The notes under the pieces: generated by a model
What the model saw: only the letters and a program-made list of their open reading frames with translations
Database searches by the model: none
What the model was told of the DNA's origin: nothing
DNA from: Eutrigla gurnardus
Lineage: Eukaryota > Chordata > Actinopteri > Perciformes > Triglidae
Direction of reading: 5' to 3'
DNA length: 64,000 nucleotides
Assembly: GCA_963514095.1 (NCBI GenBank)
Contig: OY741270.1
Coordinates: 29,952,796-30,016,795 of the forward strand
Program-made: the position numbers and the translations under genes
Shown here: positions 39,496 through 53,470 of the stretch, piece by piece
Position numbering within the stretch: position 1 is the stretch's first letter
Layout of the letters: each line of letters starts with the position of its first letter

Positions 39496-42166
39496 TCAGT
39501 ATTCATCCTGGTCCAGGTGAGCTTGTTCATCGAGCTCCTCATCCTCAGGAGGTGCAAAGCCATCCTGTTAAAATATAAATATCCAGATTAAAGACGCCAT
39601 ACAAACACATAAACATTGTCCTCTACACAGATCTTTCTAGGAAATATTGTTTCATTACAGAACTTTTTCTTTTTCTATTACCAATCTTATGTGAAAATGT
39701 GGAGTGAGCCAGGTGGCACACTGTTGAGTAAGGCTATGTTCCAAGTAATAATACTAAATGTCAATGCTGTCTTTACTTCCTTCGGGAACAGAACTCAGCG
39801 CGTAAAGAACATGCAAATCCAAAATGGTGCAGTGCAGCCTGCATTTGTTGCTGATAAAGGACAGATACCTCTGTTGCGTAGAGAATGTGGATTATACTGC
39901 TGAGGACGGAGTTGTTTTCACTCTCGTGTTCCTGGCAGATCAGCTCAATATCCCGTAGTTTGCTGAAGTAGAAGTCTCTCTCCTTCTCTAGTCCGTCCAC
40001 AGTCAACTTCAACTCCATCAACTCAAAAAGAAAAACATAACAAATATAGATATAAAATGCAAAGCAAACCAATTATCGTACATACTTGTTTATGTTATGT
40101 TATGTTATATGTTATATGTTATAGTGTCTCTTATATATTTTTTAGTGTAAATTTCTATTCCAGTACTTTTTCTCTTTTTCTATTACATGTTTATTGTATG
40201 CACCAAACTTACTTTGGCAATAAACCTGATTCTGATTCTGAATTGTTATAGTAACGCATAGCAACACAAAAGGTTTGTTGAAGCAGACATTCATTCCTTA
40301 AAGGATGTCACTGCATAACTGTAACACATCACAACACGAGTGAACCCCTGTCGTCTACCTGTTGATTTAGCTCCATGATCTCAGCGTCGCTGCCCCCGTT
40401 TCTAGACAAAGACGGATTCTTCCTCAAAGCTGGAGTGGTGTGTTGGACCCGCTGTGGTGTTGGCATGTTTTTGGGAACCGTTGGAGACGTCCTCTGTGGT
40501 CCTGCAGAGGTCAGAGATGATATCAGAGATGTTCATCATTTGAATTCAAATGGATTTGATGCATTTATGTTGGCTTTGTAGCAATCGTGGCGATGGATAT
40601 AGCACATTATAGAGCGCTGATGTCATCAGCTTATAGCATAGTGTTGTGTGCCTTTTGATATGCCATTTTTGTGAAAGAATTTAAAAATGTTTTACAACAC
40701 AACTGCTATTAAAGACAAACATTTGAATTGCCAGATTTAAAATCAAAAAGTCCAAATTATAAATAAAAAAAAATATTTTAAAGAGGTTGACAAAATGTTT
40801 AAAACCGTAAACCCTGCGTCCTGCAAACCTCTATAAGTGCTTCAGAGCGGAGGTGTCCTCAAACTCAAAACATGCCAACACGCATTATTCAAGTTTGAAA
40901 TACTTCACTGCTTACCAGTGACAACGTCACAAAGCAGGCTTGTAACACACCACAAGTCAAATTAGATGTTCGCCATGATTTTCAAGCAAATCAAGCTTTC
41001 ACAGAGACATAGCAAGGCTGGCCAGGCTGACGTTACTCTTGTTAGTACAATGAGACAAACTTTCTAGCGTTTCTGTCCAGCTGTCAGACAGAGATGGAGC
41101 TGTGACAGCGTCGCATCAGCTGCTCGATGCAGGACACTGCAGGAAAATGGTTGCAAACGACATTTCGGTGGGTCTTCTGGCACCGCTGATCACGGATCAA
41201 TTAGAATTGGGAAGGTTGTGGATTTTCAACCCCGCGAATGCCGCATCCCACTAGTCACTGAGGTGATTGCTCCAATCCCACCAGTGACTGGTCACACGTC
41301 CCCGGGGTCATGTTGCCTGTAAATGCTGGGCAGTGAGATGGATCTAGGAAGGCAGCAGTCAGTCTGTGAATCGTGCTGCTCACACCACTTGCTTGCAGGG
41401 AGCGCTTTTGAGCCATCCAAAGCTCAGCAAGACTGTGCAGCAAAGGGCAAAACTGTTTGGTTTACCTGGGTTTCTCTTTGGTTTGTGGATAAAGTGATCA
41501 CCTGGGTTGGGGGCGGGGGCCACGTCCTGCCCCTGTCTGGATATTAAAGGGTCATATTCCTTCCCGTCGTAGTTGGCGTCGAAGAACTTCTTGAACCACT
41601 GCACAAATTCAAAGTTGTCCTGGAACTTCCCTTTGACAAGCTTTTCTACAGGAATTATCTGGAGGATGGAAACAGGGAAATACTTGAATAGCTCCATGTA
41701 ATACAACAAATGTCTTGTGCTGCTGTTGATGTGATGACCCAATAAATCATCCTAAATATTAGCCAATAAAGGTAGTGGAATACATGATAATATGATAAAA
41801 GCATTCTGACTTTGTCAATACTCATCCTTTTGAAAGCTGCCTGAAGAACTTTGAAGTTGTGTATAGATTCATGCTCCAGCTTGGCTTGGAATTTGACCTT
41901 CTTCAGTAGGATGCAGCCTGGAAACAACATGTCCATGAACTGGCAATATGCCGCTCCTGGAGAGAGAAAAGACAACACGTGGTTTTTATTGTCTTGTTCT
42001 GATTTCTTTGTTGAGAAGTATCTGATGGGAACTTTGAAGGCTCACCTGAACAGAGCTGTTCGATCTTCGTGTAGGTGAGGTGCAAAGAATCGTTGACCCA
42101 CGCCAGCATGTCATGTCTGCTGAGGTTGTCAATGGACACAGACGTGGCGTACACATTCACTGCCAT
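39496..42166 (-). CDS. mapre3: Microtubule-associated protein RP/EB family member 3 (EB3)
   Basis: EB proteins track growing microtubule plus ends through an N-terminal calponin-homology domain and recruit partners through a C-terminal dimeric EBH domain. Coding exons in order: 42166-42046, 41956-41811, 41658-41466, 40501-40359, 40021-39869, 39564-39496; total 825 nt, 274 aa (human 281). The CH domain (about 14-116) includes LSRHDMLAWVNDSLHLTYTK, AAYCQFMDMLFPGC and WFKKFFDANYDGKEYDPL. The linker has PQRTSPTVPKNMPTPQR, and the EBH region has LKLTVDGLEKERDFYFSKLR. The protein ends HLDQDEY, the acidic-aromatic tail that binds CAP-Gly domains. The linker wording and the LKLTVDGL segment fit EB3 better than EB1. 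The acceptor at 42174 shows a non-coding 5' exon upstream. Located next to dpysl5 and dnmt3a as in human 2p23. Confidence 0.95.
40190..40245 (+). mobile_element. Non-LTR retroposon 3' tail fragment
   Basis: TTACTTTGGCAATAAACCTG followed by ATTCTGATTCTGAA is the type of tail found on many fish LINE/SINE copies, recognised from memory. In a mapre3 intron. Confidence 0.5.
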
Positions 42167-43599
42167 CCCCAACCTGAAGCAAACAACACCAGGGGAGACA
42201 AATACACACATTTAGCTGAATAATCATTCCAATCAATGACTTCATCTTTATTTGATTGACCCGTATATGTAAATAGATATACACAGATTGCTCTTATCCT
42301 ATCCACCTTCCAAGATATCCCACCCTCTACTAGAACAAGCTCCACTTAACTTATTTAGGGCTGTAATTAATAACTATTTCATTATTGATTTATCTGTTGA
42401 GGATTTTATTGATCAGTCATTCTGCCTAAAAAAAGTCACGACACACGTTAGTTCATACATAACTTCCCTAAATGTCTTAAACCACTACTTCTTTGTCTGA
42501 TCAAGAGTCCAAACCCCAGAAATCACAGATTTACTTTCATCTAAAAAGAACAACATGAGGGTGTTTACTTTTAGAAATGACTGAAATCATTCATTATCAG
42601 AACACATTCTGATTAATTTCCTGGCCTCACTGTATGTTGACTCAATATTTCAGATTTATTCATGGACCTACTTTACTGAACTCAATTCCATGAACCCGTT
42701 TCTTGATGAAAATGTCCTGGATTACTGCAGTAGGCCGTGGGTAGCATTAGACCACGCTAGAATCTGTATTCACTTTCACAAATATCTTGTAGTACATTTG
42801 CCATTTTCCCCCCAACTCCCCCTCCAGCTCGCTGCCTCTCTTTAAAGCTGCTTTCTGGAGGGTTCTGCCTTCTTTCTAGTTGTCCGGAGTCAGAAACCTT
42901 GCAGGCACGTCTGGCTTTTGGGAAATACACTTGATTTTTGACTGTAAACACAGTGGAATGAGAGGCATCTTTACTTTGCGCTTTAATCTCCAGATGTGTT
43001 GAGAGCATAATCCCCCTAGATTAAACAGATCTGGGGCTGCAGCTTCTCTGTGCTCACTTTGCTCGCCCGCTTAATGCCTTGGTGTCAAAAACGGGCCTGT
43101 ATGACACCTTGCAGCCCTTGCAGTTAAAAGAAATGCTCATTAACACAAAAGTGTTCTGCATGCACTGTGAAATGAGGGTACGAGGGTCACCCGTCGCTCT
43201 GTGTCTGCAGGGGAAAGACATCTGCAGATTTCACATCGAAAACCACGGAATGCCCTGCAGTGTGAGCTGTGATTTCTGGTGATAATAACAGTGAGAATAG
43301 TGTGGATGCGCCGACAGCAGCGTGCAGCCGTCTCCCATGGGGCTTAGCGTACTGTTACATGATAATAAACTGCAGCCGTACACCCAACAATAAACCCGTT
43401 TATAGGGCAAAGCGGCTTCAGATGCATTCACAGCCGCGCGTCTTTGCAGCGGCTGTCATTTCTAATAAAACCTATTATTATGTCGCGTGAAATGGTATGC
43501 TCCCCCCAAACCTGCCGGGCCTTCGAGAAAGCTCCAGTAACCACTGCAGCAAATTCCAGGATGTAAGCCCCCCAGTGTAACAGGGACGAATGGGAGGGG

Positions 43600-44010
43600 G
43601 GGTCTGACGGCCGAGCTGAGAACAATAACTGCCCGTTCGGTTAAAAGCCCTGCGACGCTGCTGCTGCTGCTGTCGAAGCGGCCCCCTCTACAGGCCTCCG
43701 CGGTGAAGTCAGGACTGTCACGGGGGGAGAGAGCCTCACTGCATGGGAATAAAACACGAGCCCCCCTCCGCGAACGCGTTGCCACGCACACGCCAGGGGA
43801 CCGGGCCGAGAGGAGCCGTTCTCCCCGTGTTCGTACTCACTGTGTTCGGGAGAGTCGGTGTTGTTGTCACGCTGGCAGGATTCCTGGTGTCAATGCCCGC
43901 TGCTGCCGTCGTTGTCAAACCCCCTGCGCGGTGCAGTGCCTGGTAACGGGCCGCCCTGTCTGGGGCTGCAACAATCCGGCTCCGACCGCGCATGCGCCTG
44001 ACTCCATGCT
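43600..44010 (-). promoter_or_regulatory. mapre3: CpG-rich mapre3 promoter and 5' exon (proposed)
   Basis: A locally CpG-dense block contains the perfect NRF-1 palindrome GCGCATGCGC (43988-43997). On the minus strand a consensus donor CA|GTGAGTACG ends an exon at 43841, suitable for splicing to the acceptor at 42174 ahead of the mapre3 ATG. The first exon would be about 43841 to 43990. Confidence 0.55.
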
Positions 44011-44039
44011 GGTAAATGTTCATTATAAATAGGACTCTG

Positions 44040-44774
44040 GCCTGTTCCAGCCGAGAGACACATGATGCGTCTGGTGGATTTTTAGGCCGCTTGTGACTGA
44101 GGTTTTACAGGCTCCACGAAGTGCTTTCATGTTTCCTCTGCTGCTGGATAAACGGTGGAAGTACGACTAAAACCAGCCAGTATTTTCATGAAGATCACTG
44201 TTTGGCACAAACCACTTAGTTGTATTTTATTGTATTATACTTCATATTGATTTATGTTATCACTGAGTTTTATAATCTCAAATTAGAGCCTTAATTCTGT
44301 AGAATGTTTGAAGTCTTTTAATACAAACTCCATTTCAGGGTGACACGACTGCATTATGCTTGCATAATGACACTAGAGTTACTGATTCATTGATTATGTC
44401 TCAAATGTCACAAAAATAGCAAAAATCCAGCCATCCATCGTCATTTTTTATGTCTAGGAATGTTTTCAAACGTCCAAAAAGCAGAAAATCCCCATGTTGT
44501 TCTAGCTGAACTGAGAATAGGGCAGTTTTTGCTCAAAACAAATGATCAATAATCAAAATAGGTGCAGATTACTTTTGATCGACTAACTGGTTTGTTTCAG
44601 CTCAAACAACAGTGTCAAAATAAACCTTTACAAGTAAGAATCTTACATTAAAAATCCTACCTATGTGAAAGTACAGAAGTATTATCAGTAAAATGTACTT
44701 TTACATGTGAAAAAGGACTCAAACTCTTCTTTTTTCTGTTAGAGCAATCAGACAGAGCATTCATTTGGAGATTT
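44040..44774. other. Intergenic DNA between mapre3 and dpysl5
   Basis: A+T-rich sequence without ORFs of interest or clear repeats. Confidence 0.6.
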
Positions 44775-46387
44775 CATTGTGGTTTATTTGCACTCAAATC
44801 ATGTGATAAAGAGCTGCAAGAAGAAACGAGATAAAAGGAAGTCAATGTGACAAACACATTGTTCAGCACCAGTGTACATTTGGGAGGGGAAGACACAACA
44901 AGATTCACTGGAACTTCTAAAGTGAAATCTGACTAAAACAAACAACGATGTAGGTTTTTACTGTAGCGTGGTGATCTTCTGTACATAACTAAAACATGTC
45001 TAAAACATGATCAATATCTTGTGTGCATCCCTGCTGACACTGCAGTTTGGAAAAAAAACAACACAACAAAAGTAAATGACTAAACGTTTCACAAAACAAA
45101 CTTTGGAACTAAAAGCAAACAATACAATGACAGTAGTAGTATCAGTGCTGTAAGCATGCTTCCTGCTATGATGCTGAGCTCCGTGTGGCGTACAGTGTGA
45201 AGGCATTTGATCCCCGGAACAAATGGCATCAATTGACTAACATTTTTTAAATTTTCAACTCAACGTTGAAGGGGATCACTTCACCTTCTCTATATGCTTC
45301 ACAGTGGTGCGTTACATTGGAGGTGTTAGTCAGCAGAACATGTTGAACGCTGCTGCTTCAGACCAGTAAGAAGCGCCCGCTCCGAGGAGACGACAGCGGT
45401 CAGCATCGGTGCTGGCGGTGAGGGGGGAGATGTGTTTTGTGGGTGTCAGGTGTTCTCAGGTGAGAAAAAGGCAGTTTGGGTGAGACTTTTTGCTCTCTGT
45501 GGAAAAATGGACATGATCACGAAGGATGCTGCGAAACATGAGCGACATCGGTGCTTATTACAGTAGTTCTAACTACGCTGCCATGCACAGAACACACAGC
45601 AGAGTTCATTCACATTTGGTGGGGGTGGAACAGAAGTCTATTCTGCTAAAAGGCTGTAAACACGTTCTGAAATGCTAATCTGACGATGATGAACCACTGA
45701 GAAAAAAAGACCTCATTCTTACTTAGGAAATCATTTCAACACGTAGCATCGATGTGAAACAAATAATGCAATATAAGTAATAAATAAACAAACGCATATA
45801 AAAGGTTAGCTTGCATTAGGATACTTTTCATCAATTGATCAATTATATTTTTTCATAACTGACATGGTAATGTCATGCCGACACCCTTGTAATAATTTAT
45901 CACATTCCATTCTCCGTGGCTCGCATCGAAAAGACATTTGTGATATTTGTGACATTAAATGATGTAAAAAGGCATCTAAATAGTACATGATACAAGTGCA
46001 AAATCGTATTTTACAGTGAGGTAACACAATCGCATCATAAAAACCATGACTCACCTTCACATTCCTAAAACTGTTAGTAAGATACTTCACCTAACGTGAA
46101 CCAACGGCCAAAGTCATTCACAGGCAACTCATCTTTTATTTGCTGCTTGTTGACATTTGACAGAATTTGTTTCCCTCGATTCATACTCCAATATTATTAC
46201 GGCAAATGTCATACAGTTTAACATTTTACAGTCCTACGTAACTGTGCTGAGTTAGAAATAAAAAACAGGACTCCATCACCCCACACGCTTTCTAAGCTTC
46301 CAGAAAGAAAAACACGTCATCCTGCTTGGCCATAAGTTTCCCTTTTAGGTGTCATTCTTCTGCTTTACGTTTAAGCCGTGTGATTGG
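44775..46387 (-). other. dpysl5: dpysl5 3' UTR (proposed)
   Basis: About 1.6 kb between the dpysl5 stop and an AATAAA on the minus strand (44783-44788). No ORF of note; conserved regulatory elements cannot be judged without alignment. Confidence 0.5.
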
Positions 46388-49300
46388 TTACCAGATCCCG
46401 CTGGATCTCCCTCCAGGAGGAGCGAGGATCCTGGCCGAGGACCTCTTTGGAATGTTGTCATCGATCTGGGCACCTGGGGTGGAAGGGAGGGTGATCATGT
46501 GGTTCAGCAGTGGAACACATGGAGCTTTACTTCCTAGTAGTATTCATGTGCAGCTCAGGCATGTTTTCTGGTAAAGGGTTCTCTAAACAGCTTATGTTCC
46601 AGGCGGATTCAAACAATGCAGCATACTTCAGAAGATCAGTTCAAAACGCTGCATGCACCATTCATGGGGTGTAAAGTTTACATGTGAGTCAGGTGCTTTG
46701 TTGCCTGAATAATGTTAGTTAGAATCAAACACAGAGAGCTATGCAACTTATTGACAATATGTATACATATTGTCCATTTCTCATCTTCGTTCCTATTCCT
46801 CATTGGCCTAAATGTGTGTTGGGGGTCCTGCTGGTCTACAGGTGTTAGCCTGCGGACCGTAAATAGTTTGGCGTCTGGCCACATGTCCTCATTTCTACTT
46901 CTTCATAACATCTTCATTTTCTCACCCGGTTCTGCTTTTTATTTGCGCATACTTCCAATCAAACTGAAGACAAACGGCCTTTGATTCGTTATCTGGGTCA
47001 TTGTCGTAGTTTTTATTGTACAACAGCAGAGGAATGTGAGTGTGGGGGTAGAGGCTGAGCCAGCTTTCTGTGTATTTGCAGCGTGCGTTATGTTACGTAA
47101 TGTTGTTTATGTCAGTACGTGTTTTATAATTATGTTCTTTAGTATAGGATCCACCTCGGAACTGAGGTGTTACATCTCATTCTCATATCCCTCTGACATA
47201 AAATACTTTCAGATAAAATACTCCAGTAACCGGTGCTTGAAAGGAAACGGCCCAAAAATACTCCCTCGTATTGGAAGTATCATCATGTGAATGAACATGT
47301 TCACTGATATCTGATGGAGTCTGTTGATTCTTACCAGACAGGCTGAAGCTGGACCCTTGGAGGTCCCTGACGCCCCCATGTCGGGTACAGGGGCGCGTCG
47401 GAGTGTCCAGATCTTGAGCCCCAAAGTCTCTCTTTCCTGAGTTGAGCACGGCAACAACATCACCTGTGTAGGGCTCCCGTTCGACAGCTTTCACAGCCTG
47501 GCTCTGGTAGGTCAACACACATGCACATATATATTACACAAACACATGAATAGAAATGGAAAACAAACATGTTTGAATAGTTTTATACTATATTTCTGGG
47601 GAGAAACTAGTGAAATAGCAGCAGTAAACCAGCAGGGGTGAACAGAGCTCTAGAATGTCCTTCTCAAGTGTTATTGCTGATACTTCATAGTAATATTACT
47701 CAATTAGAATTAAGATTACTTTGTGTTGAGAACGTCTTATATGAAAGACCAAAAGTCACTCTTTGACAACCAAGATAGCAGGACTGTAAGATTCAGCTCT
47801 GTCAAATATCACATATCTATAATGAAAATAAATAAAGACAGGTGGAGGGAAAGATGGAAAGAAGGGAGGAGCCAAGGAAGAATAAACAGGACACCTAGGA
47901 AACAAGAGAAGGGAAGGAAGCAAGAGGAGGACACAGTGAGGCTTAAGAATGAATAAAAAGAAGGAAGGCAGGGAAAGGAGGAAAGGATTGGAAAAACAAA
48001 ACAAGGCAACAATGAGACTAAAAGGGAAATTTCAGAAAGAATCATAGGAAAGAAACAAGGAAGGAACAAAGGAAAAATCAAAGAAGGCTGAGACCTTTTC
48101 CCTCTGAACCATCTTCTTGTAGAGGTAATCCGGAAAGGTCCTCAGGGGGCAAAACTTCCCAGAGCCCTCAGCACACGTGAACATGCCACTTTCATAGACC
48201 AGGCGGCCACGGCTGATGGTAAACAAGGGCACACCATGACAACGGAGACCTTCGTACAGGTTGGTATCTCCTCCCTGGAACTGGCTCTCCACAGAAACGG
48301 TCCTGCAGACAGAGATGAAAGAGAACAAGATGACCCAGTTAAATCAGACAAAAAGCTTATCAGCTTCAGGGCTTTGAGATAGAAGCTGCAGTGAGGAAAA
48401 GCTGCTCGATGAATGGATGGATCGAGTTTCATACTTGGATCCCTCGGGGTCCCAAACCACCACATCAGCATCTGCTCCCGGGATGATCCTTCCTTTCCTG
48501 GGATAGAGGTTGTAGATCTTGGCTGCATTTGAGCTCGTGACAGCAACGAAGCGATTCTCATCCATCTTTCCTCCAATCTATGAGTTATATCATTTTAGGT
48601 TTGTTATCTTAAAAATGAACTTTAACTCACACAATAAGACATCTGATGCACCAAGCAGATGGGTATTGTTTTGTTTTATTTTGTTGAAATGGATAACCAC
48701 CAAAAACACAGAGGTTCTATTTGTGGAAGTCCTCTGACAGCCAGGCAGGAACAAAAGGGCTACACATACCACTCCTTTCTCCCAGATGACGCTCATGCGA
48801 TCCTGAATGCCGGGAACCCCGTGGGGAATCTTTGTGAAGTCATCCTTGCCCATGGCTCTCTGTTTGATGGTGAATGGCCGGTGGTCAGACACCACAACAT
48901 TCAGAGTGTCACTGCAGCCAAACAAAGTGAGATGGAGGGTCACATTGATTACTGCAGCTGAGGCAGAAGCCAAAAACATCATATTCCATTTAATGTGAGA
49001 TTTTGTCACGTTTCCCTCACTTTCCCAGGAGGCCCATTAGGTAATTGGGAGTACTGGGCTCCAGACGGAGAGGAGGCACGGTGACATGGGCAGCGGCATG
49101 AACCCAGTCCTGATGGTAGTACTGCATACCGCTCAGCACAGCGTGGGCCGTGGTGGTTTCACCGTGGACCACCTTACCTGTGGTTAGACAGTACAATATG
49201 GGTGCACACTGGATCAAATGATAGTGAAAAGAGTGTTGTAAGAAAAGGAGCAGAGATTAAGCAAGCAGGAGATTAAAAGATTAAGCAAGCAAACCATGAC

Positions 49301-52300
49301 TTGTTTCACTCTAATCACTTTGTGAAAACATAGCATTGACATTTTAAAAATCATTTTTCTAACGTTTTAAATTTAACAAAGAAACTGGAATGTGGAAGAA
49401 CCATATAAGGGTTGAGGTTGATGGACTGCAACTTAATTGCACAGGAATTTTGGCACCATTGTTTAGTATTGATCACAAAAAGGAGAAATAAAAAGGAATG
49501 TTAAAAAATGGTGTTGATAACAGTGTTTTTGCAGTCACAAGGATCTTTAGGAGGTTGAAGAAAAGAAAGAAAGAAATGAATACTAAAAAAAATGATGCAT
49601 AATTGGGTAATTCCAAACTATGTGGGCACGGTCCATCAATGTTCCCATCAACAGTCTCCCCAGCTGAGGGAATTTAATGGAGCTTTCCTCGTATAATTGA
49701 GAAAATTACAACTTCAAAATGAGTCTCCTGTAATTTCATGAAAGCGATTATTGTCTTTTTAGGGTGTTGTATTTCTAAATGAATACTATTTGCTTCCCAA
49801 CAGAAAAGCCGCCTCACCCTGCATCTTGGCTGTAGCTACGACATCTCCTGCAGATATACTGGACACGTTGACGAGATAGAGCGGGCAGTGGGCCTAACAG
49901 AAGACACACAATCACACACAAGGTACAGCATGTCATATAGGAAAACTTCAGCATTATACACTTCTATATTTGTGCTGGAGGGATCTCTCTCACCCTGTTG
50001 GAGATGGTTATTGCCCTGTGGGTCGCCTCTGCTTCCAACTACAAAGGAACAGAAGACTGTGAGGATTCACTGTGAGAAGTTAGACACTGGATTTATTTCA
50101 TCACTAAAATAATGTCAATACTATACTATACGAGAGTCCAGATATAATAAAAGTAATCCTAACTATAATACCTCTTCGGGCCTACTGATTTCAATCCCCT
50201 CTGGGCCACTGATGCCCAGCTCCAATGCTTCTTTTGCACCCTAGGAAGAGGCAAGACGCCGTCATGAATGTATGCAAGAACAATGAGCACGAAGCTCGTT
50301 AACACAAGCATTTATGATCATTTAATTTGTATAAACTACAAAAGATACAAGAGACAGAATGATAAGGCAGGGAAATGATTCCCCCTCACCTCTGCCACCA
50401 ATTCCCCATTCTCAGCATGGACTCTTGCTATTGCTCCGATGTCCTTGCAGTGTTGCAGAGCCTGGAAGAGCTCGCTGTCCCTCAGCATGAACATGTCCTT
50501 ATAGGCCATGAACATCTGAAAAGAATTCACTCCTTTCTCCCTCACCAGCTTCTCCATCTCAGCTCGCACCTGCAGGAAAAGAGAGAGTGTGAATGAGCAG
50601 CAGCATCCCTCTGCTTCAACATCCTCATACAGAGAAGAATGCAGGTGTCAGCTATATGTCCTTTGTCTCCTTGTTGTTATTTGGTGGTGTATTCTTGTGG
50701 GAAAGCAGTCCTAAATATCTATTGCAAACAACCATTATACAGTCAGCACTCTGGAAATTGATGCCGTGGAGCGCGGGGTCCGGTGTTGCAGTACCTTGGG
50801 TCCCCACCAAGTAACTCCTACGTGCAGAGCGTAGTCACAGCAGGCTTTGGAGTCCGCCGAGCTGCGGCACTTCTCGTAGGCTTCCAGCAGAGACTCATTC
50901 TTCTCTGGCAGAATGTGTCCTATCACCATCGTTGTACCGCCAGCAAGAGCAGCCTAAAAGAAATGCAAACAACAGCTCTCAAGTCATTTAATTGGAGGAA
51001 GTCATTCAAATCTTTCAGTGTGTTTGAATGCCTTCGCACCAGCGACTGTCATGTCCGTTCCTCAGTTGTTTTTACTAATTTGGAGCCCAAGCTACTTGTG
51101 TCAGTCTCCCGTTTCCACTTCCTCTTCCTGGATGACAACCAGCACAAGAGGCCTCCTGTTGTCTCAATTACAAGCTCATTGATTGGGATGATATTGAGCT
51201 TCAGGTGATCGTCGTTCACCTCTGTTATAAATGAAGATGCATGTTTCTCATTGGATAAAACAAACTTAATACCCTTATTAAAATCCTTCACCACACATTA
51301 AATGAGTCCAGACACACATGGATGTGAATCACAACTTGACTGGTTGGCGGGGGAAATACAATGGTGAGCTAATTCTAGTTCATCCATTGCATTAAAAGGA
51401 AGGTTAAGTAAAAATGATCATTAAACGTGTCTTTAAGTGACATTAAAGCAGAAGATACTGATTTATTAAGCTCATAAATACTGAAGGGGCTGTAATCTAC
51501 TGCTCATTGCCCGCCCGAAGAATCAAAACAGAAGCCTTAATTGGCATTAATGCATATTTTTATGGTTATTTGCACATGACTGCTGAGGGAAACATAAATC
51601 CTTTGGTAGTTAAAGCATGGTTGACCGCCTGTCACAGTATAATCACAGCAATAACTGAATAAATTCTCCACGGTGTCAGCAGCTCCTACTTATTCATTTA
51701 CAAAAACAGATTGAGATGGTTTAAACTCACACTCAAGCAAATCTTAAAAACCCCAGCAAGTGCAAACAGAGTGTGTTGTGTATAAGTGCACGCTTCACGG
51801 AGCATCTGTCAGCTGACCCTAGAGAGTGGAGGGGTGGGTAGTGGGAGGGAGGGAAGACGAGGGGGGGGGTGTCTGAGAGCCATTGTCTCCCAGCACAATG
51901 GCGTGAGTGAAAAGGCTTCGCAGCAGTCTTTGCAGCAGCCCTCTGGTTTCCATGGAAACTGACACTGATCTGCATTTGTCTCCAGAGTGATTCTGGAGCG
52001 CGGCGGCAGCGTAGCAGGCAGGGAGGGGCCAGGAGAGAAGAAGGAGGAGAATAGTGTCTGTCACCAGCGACTCCCGGCCCACGTCTGTCCGTTCAGTGAC
52101 TAAAACAAACGAACCCGAGCCTCCGTCCTCCCTTATACTCCCTCATCTCAAAGTACAGACTGATGAGTCATCATGGTGCCCTACAGCAGAGCGGGGCATC
52201 CCAGTCTTTATCAGCAGCCGTGGTGACTTCATTCCACACTGCTGGCAGCCTAGCGACAGCAAAGTGCCAAATCATCTTTATGTGATGATGGTCAAACGCA

Positions 52301-53470
52301 GGCTCGGCACATTTCTATCACTTTATGAAAAAAAACAGGTCAAAGTGCCAAGTAGGGCATTTCTATCTATAAATCTACTAATCATCTCCGTGACTGGATT
52401 CATCCATTTGTCTGTACTATCCCTGAAATCTGTACAAATGTGTACTTTAGATTGCAGCTTGTTATATTTATATAAGGCTTCTTCAATATTTAATGTGGAT
52501 GTTTTTAAGCAAAATGTTCCAATTTCTACCTGCTGTTTATCTGCGTTATGATTACCGCTTGCCGTTTTGGAGCAGGATTTGTGAGCCGCATTTTACAGAT
52601 CTGAGTCCAAGGTCTGAAACTCAAAGCCTGAAAATATTCACATTTGAGAAGCTGAATCAGAGAATTCTGCTATTTTTTACAAAATAGTATCTGATTATCG
52701 TTCATTTACTAATTGATTAATCACCTCGTGATTGGGGCTCCGCGTCTAAGGTGATGGCTTAGATGTAACTATGAAATAACTGACCTTGCTTCCAAGCAAT
52801 ACATCTTCATGATCTGCCTCATTTAAATAACTGTTAACATGCTGTTTGCATTCGAATGCTTTAATATTTAACTATTTTAGTTTAGTGTTAACATTATGCT
52901 CTCAGAATGGTTGTGTCTAAAATAACCATCATATTTGATGCCAAAATATTAAGAAAGCTTTCTCATCAAAACCAGATCAAAGAAGCATCGCTGACATCAG
53001 AGCTAAAAGTAGCATCAGTGAGGAGCTTTCATTGATCTCTATCTGAGAGAGAAAACAACATATTTGTGATCGTAAGCAATACAAATCAAGCAGAATTTGG
53101 CATGTTAATATTCAGAAAGTGCTGCGTTTGCTCTGTTCTACATTTCGGACTATGCCAGTTGCCCTACTTCCTCTCTTCTTCTTTCTTTCTATTTCCAGCA
53201 GGACGTTACCTTGGTGCCGCTGTAGAAGTCGTCCGCCGTGGTGGCGTTCATGAAGTTCTCCTCCAAGTGGACGCTGGCGTCGATGCCTCCGGGGAGGACC
53301 AGTTTCCCCGAGGCATCGATCACTTTGGCTCCACCTGGGATCATCAGCTCCTTCCCCACCTGCTGGATGATGCCATTCTCGATGTAGACGTCGGCCTCCT
53401 GAGTGCAGTCGTCGTTCACCACCTTGCCGCCCTTTATCAGGATCCGCGCGTTCGCTGAGCTGGAAGACAT
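46388..53470 (-). CDS. dpysl5: Dihydropyrimidinase-like 5 (CRMP5, collapsin response mediator)
   Basis: CRMP5 is a cytosolic neuronal protein of the dihydropyrimidinase fold, enzymatically inactive, which modulates neurite growth with other CRMPs. Coding exons in order: 53470-53210, 50953-50795, 50569-50390, 50240-50172, 50038-49994, 49893-49818, 49177-49021, 48914-48770, 48577-48435, 48302-48095, 47503-47335, 46473-46388; total 1698 nt, 565 aa (human 564). Landmarks: ILIKGGKVVNDDCTQEADVY at the N-terminus, GVNSFQMFMAYKDMFMLRDS, IGAIARVHAENGELVAE, YYHQDWVHAAAHVTVPPLRL, SDHRPFTIKQRAMGKDDFTK, GRIIPGADADVVVWDP and the CRMP5-type end ILAPPGGRSSGIW. All twelve joins have GT/AG borders and consistent phase. 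The start MSSSSANARILIKGG follows an acceptor at 53481, so the 5' UTR begins in an upstream exon. Confidence 0.96.
50954..53209. other. dpysl5: dpysl5 intron 1 (largest intron of this gene)
   Basis: 2.26 kb. A G+C-richer patch at about 51800-52110 with a G run (51861-51869) could be an alternative promoter or first exon, but no convincing coding start was found. The rest is A+T-rich. Confidence 0.4.

Noticed and set aside
43703..44032. Arg/Pro-rich ORFs on both strands
   Set aside because: Expected by chance in the CpG-rich mapre3 promoter region.
51800..52110. Alternative first exon of dpysl5
   Set aside because: A G+C-richer patch only; no start codon with a correctly phased donor was found.
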